Shown here in pieces: positions 60,048-64,000 of a stretch of DNA of 64,000 bases; within the stretch, counting starts at the first letter, position 1; the number at the start of each line of letters is the position of its first letter. Where the stretch lies: assembly GCA_031553415.1 (NCBI GenBank), contig JAVBLO010000005.1, positions 1 to 64,000 on the forward strand. The letters are read 5' to 3'. A program made the translations under genes and the position numbers. This stretch comes from JAIRVZ01 sp031553415 (GTDB taxonomy: Bacteria; Bacteroidota; Bacteroidia; Bacteroidales; Azobacteroidaceae). The notes below the pieces were generated by a model. It searched no databases. It saw only the letters and a program-made list of their open reading frames with translations, and was not told the origin of the DNA.

Positions 60048-62747
60048 TTATTTTACTATCACTTTCGCTGTTTCATTTCCTGCTCTTATTATATATATAC
60101 CTGCGGATAAACCATAATTGCTTATTCTCTGACCGAACGAATTATAAATTTCAAAACCGGAAGATTCCAATACTTCACTATCTTGTTTTACAATAATTTC
60201 TCCGTTAACGGCATACGCTATCAACTTTTCTGTTTTGATCATTTTAGTATTGGTAGGGATTTTCACTGTTTCGACAGCACCCGCATCGCATTTATCTTTG
60301 TCAAAAAAACGTTCATTACCAAGTTGGTCATAATCAATATTCAATGCTTCCAGATATTGCGCATTACCGTAATTAATGGCTAATGAACCTGTTTTCGGTT
60401 TGAAACTTATGGTTGCTTCATCGAGAGCATCGAAAAGTGTATTAACAGTATATTCTGCAGGTTTGGTGTAAGGAATTCCGGACTGCACATTCCTCCATAA
60501 TAAAGTTCCTATCAATGAATTATATATATTGATTTCAGCAGCAAGAGCGCCTTGGGTTCCTTGGCTATAACGTATATCATTCATATTCGTTCCTGCATTA
60601 TTTTCGATTACACTGTTGTAGATATTAAGTGTAGAATTTGATTGATCCCAACACATTATACCGCTAACCGGATTATCCTTGATGGTAGTGTTGATTATAT
60701 CAAGAGTAATATTTCCCGAGGATAAAGCAATAGCACTGGAAGCACCTACACCACAGGCGGTAATGGTAGAATTGACAAATGAAACCCGCGAATTTGCACT
60801 AATACCGTTGCGAATAACAATTACACTACCTCCGGGATTACCGCGTTCTGTCCTGTTACCGTAAAAACCACAATTTTCGAAATAAACTTGCGGATTTGTA
60901 ACTGCTCCAAAATCCTGAATACGAATCACACCACCGCCCCAGGTTCCTGTTGTAAAATTATTTTTGAATTTACAGTTTTTGAAAGATAGCATTGGCTTAG
61001 CGCTGCTGACATCAAAACCCTGCAAATAAACAACACCACCACTACCGGTATCAGCATTCGGATTTGACTCGTTTGCAGGATTAAATGCTGTTGAGAAATC
61101 TTCAAAAGTTACATTTTCTGCAAATAAACCGCCACCGCCGACAATAGATACACATCCACCCTGGCCAATAAGCGAGTTAGCAGGATTACCCGACAAATGC
61201 AGGTCTTTCAATGTTAAAACAGCATTTTGGGTCATATAAAATAAGCGGATACCGTCACCTGTAATTCCTGCATCAGTTCCGGTCACTCCTTTCACAGTCA
61301 GGTTTACTCCGTTTAACGCCAAGCCATTGCTTTCAGTATCTGCCGCAACATTGCCGTTTACATAAATAGTTCCGGTTTGATTAGCAGAAAAAAACGAAAA
61401 TGCCTTTTTGAGCGTAAGCACCGGAAGACCCTCTGTTCCATTATTACTGTCGCTGCCGCTTGCAGAAACCCAAATAGCCGATTCTCCTACTTCTACCGCA
61501 CCTGCATCAACTTTATTGTTTTCAAACAAACGCACGTTACCCAATTGGTCATAATTAACAGTTGCAGTTCCATCTGATCCCAAATTTTCGAGATACTGTT
61601 TGTCGCCATAGCCTATAGCTAAGGAGGCAAATTTCGGAGAGAAAGTATTCTTCGTGGCATCGAAAGCGTTTAACAACTGACCTACTGCCGTGTAGTTTGC
61701 AGGTTTTAGATATACATCATCACCGACATTGCGCTTTGCCAATATTAATGAGTTTTCGACGGTTAATATTGGGAGTTTCGCACCTGCTTCGCAGTTCAAA
61801 TCGTTTCCTCCGTTACCTTCAAGTATTGAATTGTAGATATTTACTGTTGCCGCTTCCGTTACTCTGACGCTGCCATTGGTAGGATTGTCCTTAATCGTAC
61901 TGTTGATAACATTCAGTGTTAGACGTGGACTGAAAACTGTTAGACAACCTGAATTACCGTTGATATTTGTGTTTCCTGTAAATGTGCAATTGACATAAGT
62001 ACATGCGGGATTTGTTGCAACAATGGTAGCCTGACGGAAGAAACAAGTCCCATACAACGCCGAATTGTTTACAAACGCACAGTTCTCAAAATAAAATTTT
62101 GCAGCAGTTGTAGCAACATCATTTACCCGCAAAACGCTTCCATATCCGATATTTGTTCCAGCTGTTGCGACTGAATTGTTTTTGAATACTGAGTTTTTGC
62201 ACACCAGCGATGGTTTTGCTCCCGATATTGCTGTAACATTCAATACCGCACCGTTGTTGTTGTTTGAAAAATTTTCAAAAGTTACATTATCAGTTTCGAG
62301 CCATCCGCCATTCATCAATACGCAGCAACCTTCAAAACTTGCAGTTTCACCGACAGTTCCCGATAAAGTTAAATTTTTCAATACTAATCCCATATCTGAG
62401 CGTAAGCGAAACATACGCACAGTACTATTACCCACGATTTTCGGGTTAGTACCTTCTACACCTTGAATGGTAAGTGTATAAGAAGTTCCCAAAAACGGTA
62501 ATCCGTTTGCATCAATGGCAGCTATTCCGGTATGCCCATCTACTTCACCACTTACATGGATAGTGCCCGTCGCATTATTAATAAGTTGATATGCCTTTGC
62601 CAAAGTCGCGACTGCCGTGCCGGACGTTAAACCATTATTGCCGTCATCTCCACCCTGCGACAAATAAATATCGGCGGCTTGTGCGAAAAAAGCTGCACAA
62701 CCGAGCGCCAAAACAAGCATACATTTAATAAAGTTAAACTTTCTCAT
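60048..62747 (-). CDS. Double-module beta-helix protein with T9SS sorting domain
   Basis: Secreted protein of 899 residues: signal peptide 1-24, then two homologous beta-helix modules, residues about 26-420 and 424-825. Each opens with a YVSxxGxDxNxG-type motif (IYLSQGGDDGNNGLTSGTA; IWVSASGSDSNNGTEGLP) and closes with a DQLGNVRLFxxxKxDAGAVE segment. A C-terminal T9SS domain (GFEIYNSFGQRISNYGLSAG, ending ETAKVIVK) directs export and surface attachment. The two modules and the single module of the next gene make three related copies, pointing to tandem duplication. A carbohydrate-binding or adhesive role is likely from the fold but unproven. Confidence 0.85.
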   Translation of the reverse strand: MRKFNFIKCMLVLALGCAAFFAQAADIYLSQGGDDGNNGLTSGTAVATLAKAYQLINNATGTIHVSGEVDGHTGIAAIDANGLPFLGTSYTLTIQGVEGTNPKIVGNSTVRMFRLRSDMGLVLKNLTLSGTVGETASFEGCCVLMNGGWLETDNVTFENFSNNNNGAVLNVTAISGAKPSLVCKNSVFKNNSVATAGTNIGYGSVLRVNDVATTAAKFYFENCAFVNNSALYGTCFFRQATIVATNPACTYVNCTFTGNTNINGNSGCLTVFSPRLTLNVINSTIKDNPTNGSVRVTEAATVNIYNSILEGNGGNDLNCEAGAKLPILTVENSLILAKRNVGDDVYLKPANYTAVGQLLNAFDATKNTFSPKFASLAIGYGDKQYLENLGSDGTATVNYDQLGNVRLFENNKVDAGAVEVGESAIWVSASGSDSNNGTEGLPVLTLKKAFSFFSANQTGTIYVNGNVAADTESNGLALNGVNLTVKGVTGTDAGITGDGIRLFYMTQNAVLTLKDLHLSGNPANSLIGQGGCVSIVGGGGLFAENVTFEDFSTAFNPANESNPNADTGSGGVVYLQGFDVSSAKPMLSFKNCKFKNNFTTGTWGGGVIRIQDFGAVTNPQVYFENCGFYGNRTERGNPGGSVIVIRNGISANSRVSFVNSTITACGVGASSAIALSSGNITLDIINTTIKDNPVSGIMCWDQSNSTLNIYNSVIENNAGTNMNDIRYSQGTQGALAAEINIYNSLIGTLLWRNVQSGIPYTKPAEYTVNTLFDALDEATISFKPKTGSLAINYGNAQYLEALNIDYDQLGNERFFDKDKCDAGAVETVKIPTNTKMIKTEKLIAYAVNGEIIVKQDSEVLESSGFEIYNSFGQRISNYGLSAGIYIIRAGNETAKVIVK

Positions 62748-62864
62748 GATAAAATCATTTTAATGTTAAAAAAATCTTTCTATTCACATGCAATGTAATT
62801 TGATACAAATGTCTATTAGTATCATTAGCCCGTACATTAATTATTCGTTAATTGAAATATTAAT

Positions 62865-64000
62865 TTAATGTTGGAGACATATTTTTACTGTTTTAGTTTC
62901 TTCCTCTGTAGTAACCTTGACTAAATAGATACCACCGGGCAAATGCGACAAATCGACTTGGCGGTTAGTAATAATATGTAGGATATTGCCAACCGGCCGG
63001 CCTGATAATTCAAATATCCCGGCTGATGCAGTCATATTTTCCGGAATGGAAATTGAAATACTCTTTCCCTTTTGTGTAATTAAGATATTGTCTTTCTGTA
63101 AAGTGTTTGGTACAATACCGGTATCGCTGCCATCGAGGTTGGGAACAGTGTATTTCTGTTCTCCTTCGGGTATGGTGTAATAAAACGACACGCTGAAATT
63201 GTAAAGTGGATAAGGTTTGTCGTAAATTACATTTCCAGTGGCATCTTTTGGTTCGAAAGCAGGGCGTAAAGTCGGGCTTGCATCGTTGGCATTACGCGGA
63301 TACACATACTTCCCGTCTCCATCTTTTTTATCCAGATCCTGATAGGTGAAAACAGCCTGATAATCGTCGCTGTCGCGCAGGTTGCCGCTTCCCCGTCCAT
63401 TACCGCTTGTCGATACATAAGCGGCATTCACTCCGGCATAAACCACTTCAATTTTTCCTGTCAGGTTCTGGGCGCATGTCAGGATTATGCAATCATCGCT
63501 GATGCTTACATTCGAAATGGTTTGCCGCGTGTTATTATTGTAAACTTCAAAACCATAGTCGGTGATTTTCCCCAATGTTTTATCGTCCAATACCAAAGGA
63601 AGTTTAGGCACAAGGAATTTTATAATCACGTTCTTGGGGTTGGCATTGTCGCGCGACAATTCAAGTGGTTGCAAAGGCTTGAAATTTTCGCCCAGGATTT
63701 GTGTCTTGTAATACACTTTTCCCAACATTTCACCGTACCACCGGTAGCCGTTGGCATCTAAGTGCCCGCCTACATCGGTCATCTGATAAACCGGTCCGGC
63801 GCAAACAATGTCGGCGTATTCATTGGAAGCTTCCAACTGAGCCATTCCGATGGTCAGTTCCCTTCCTTTTGTGTATTGCGAGCCACATTGATAGGTAATA
63901 AACACAGGAGCGGCTGTTTGACTGTAAACTGATTTTACATCGTTTTGCATGTTGTTCTTGAGCGTAACCATCAATGTTTTGTACTCATTCTTGTCGAAAG
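62865..64000 (-). CDS. SGNH/GDSL-esterase-like protein with T9SS sorting domain (5' truncated by window edge)
   Basis: The reading frame is open through the right edge of the window, so only the C-terminal part of about 378 residues is seen. The beginning contains FITYQCGSQYTKGRELTIGM and the segment GGHLDANGYRWYGEMLGKVY, which carries the His of an SGNH hydrolase catalytic dyad. A beta-rich region of about 180 residues follows (KLPLVLDDKTLGKITDYGFE, GSGNLRDSDDYQAVFTYQDL). The end is a T9SS sorting domain (AGIFELSGRPVGN, LPGGIYLVKVTTEEETKTVK). It is probably a surface esterase acting on the same acetylated glycan. Confidence 0.75.
   Translation of the reverse strand, partial: FDKNEYKTLMVTLKNNMQNDVKSVYSQTAAPVFITYQCGSQYTKGRELTIGMAQLEASNEYADIVCAGPVYQMTDVGGHLDANGYRWYGEMLGKVYYKTQILGENFKPLQPLELSRDNANPKNVIIKFLVPKLPLVLDDKTLGKITDYGFEVYNNNTRQTISNVSISDDCIILTCAQNLTGKIEVVYAGVNAAYVSTSGNGRGSGNLRDSDDYQAVFTYQDLDKKDGDGKYVYPRNANDASPTLRPAFEPKDATGNVIYDKPYPLYNFSVSFYYTIPEGEQKYTVPNLDGSDTGIVPNTLQKDNILITQKGKSISISIPENMTASAGIFELSGRPVGNILHIITNRQVDLSHLPGGIYLVKVTTEEETKTVKICLQH

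Noticed and set aside
1..64000. tRNA, rRNA, insertion sequence or prophage genes
   Set aside because: No cloverleaf-like or rRNA sequence, transposase, integrase or phage structural gene was recognised on either strand.

Overview
The window comes from an AT-rich genome of the phylum Bacteroidota, most likely order Bacteroidales. The evidence is the Bacteroidota-type promoter (TTTG, about 19-20 bases, TAnnTTTG), the frdCAB order with a single cytochrome b subunit, DUF4294, PUL-style glycoside hydrolase genes, and C-terminal type IX secretion (T9SS) sorting domains on three proteins. The species cannot be named from this sequence.

Layout. (1) 1-10.4 kb is a housekeeping stretch: an HdeD-like membrane protein, two helix-hairpin-helix (HhH) proteins, DUF4294, a SlyD-like prolyl isomerase, chorismate synthase (aroC), and fumarate reductase/succinate dehydrogenase frdCAB. 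A strong hairpin terminator ends it. (2) 10.5-36.2 kb is one co-oriented, visibly more AT-rich surface-polysaccharide cluster with a near-perfect promoter at its head and many ATGA or short overlaps. It holds six GT4 and five GT2 glycosyltransferases, a GT10 fucosyltransferase homologue, a DUF6625 protein, a GT-C membrane transferase, two O-acyltransferases, a Wzx flippase, a Wzy-like polymerase, and an ABC-2 (Wzm) permease with no ATPase gene beside it. A dTDP-3-formamido-3,6-dideoxyhexose pathway is present (two tandem FdtA/QdtA cupins, a QdtF-like formyltransferase with ankyrin repeats, a DegT-type aminotransferase), as is a UbiA / GT-C / HAD trio that may make and use a polyprenyl-phosphate pentose. 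(3) 36.2-42.4 kb, minus strand: an outer-membrane barrel protein, a 997-residue TPR protein and an MdtD-like MFS exporter. (4) 42.5-64 kb, minus strand: a polysaccharide-utilisation region with GH92, GH30, a 1785-residue composite protein (GH43 + GH92 + alginate-lyase-like + beta-helix + esterase tail), GH3, a small secreted protein, an SGNH acetylesterase, GH88, a GH71/99-like lipoprotein, two beta-helix T9SS proteins, and a T9SS SGNH-like protein that runs off the right edge. No susC/susD pair lies inside the window.

How the parts work together. Region 2 would assemble an acetylated, probably fucose- and formamido-sugar-containing glycan on a lipid carrier, flip it with Wzx and polymerise it. 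The initiating phosphosugar transferase, Wzz, rmlAB and Wzt are not in the window and would have to come from elsewhere. Region 4 would degrade an external, acetylated, mannose- and uronate-containing heteropolysaccharide. GH92, GH43, GH30 and GH3 would trim neutral sugars, the SGNH esterases would remove acetyl groups, and the alginate-lyase-like domain plus GH88 would cut uronate linkages and the resulting unsaturated uronates.

The strongest leads are the composite protein at 46.2-51.6 kb, the ankyrin formyltransferase with doubled and diverged cupins, the UbiA/GT-C/HAD module, the orphan Wzm permease, a (AAAAATG)5 heptanucleotide repeat inside the GH30 signal peptide, and the families of intergenic inverted repeats.
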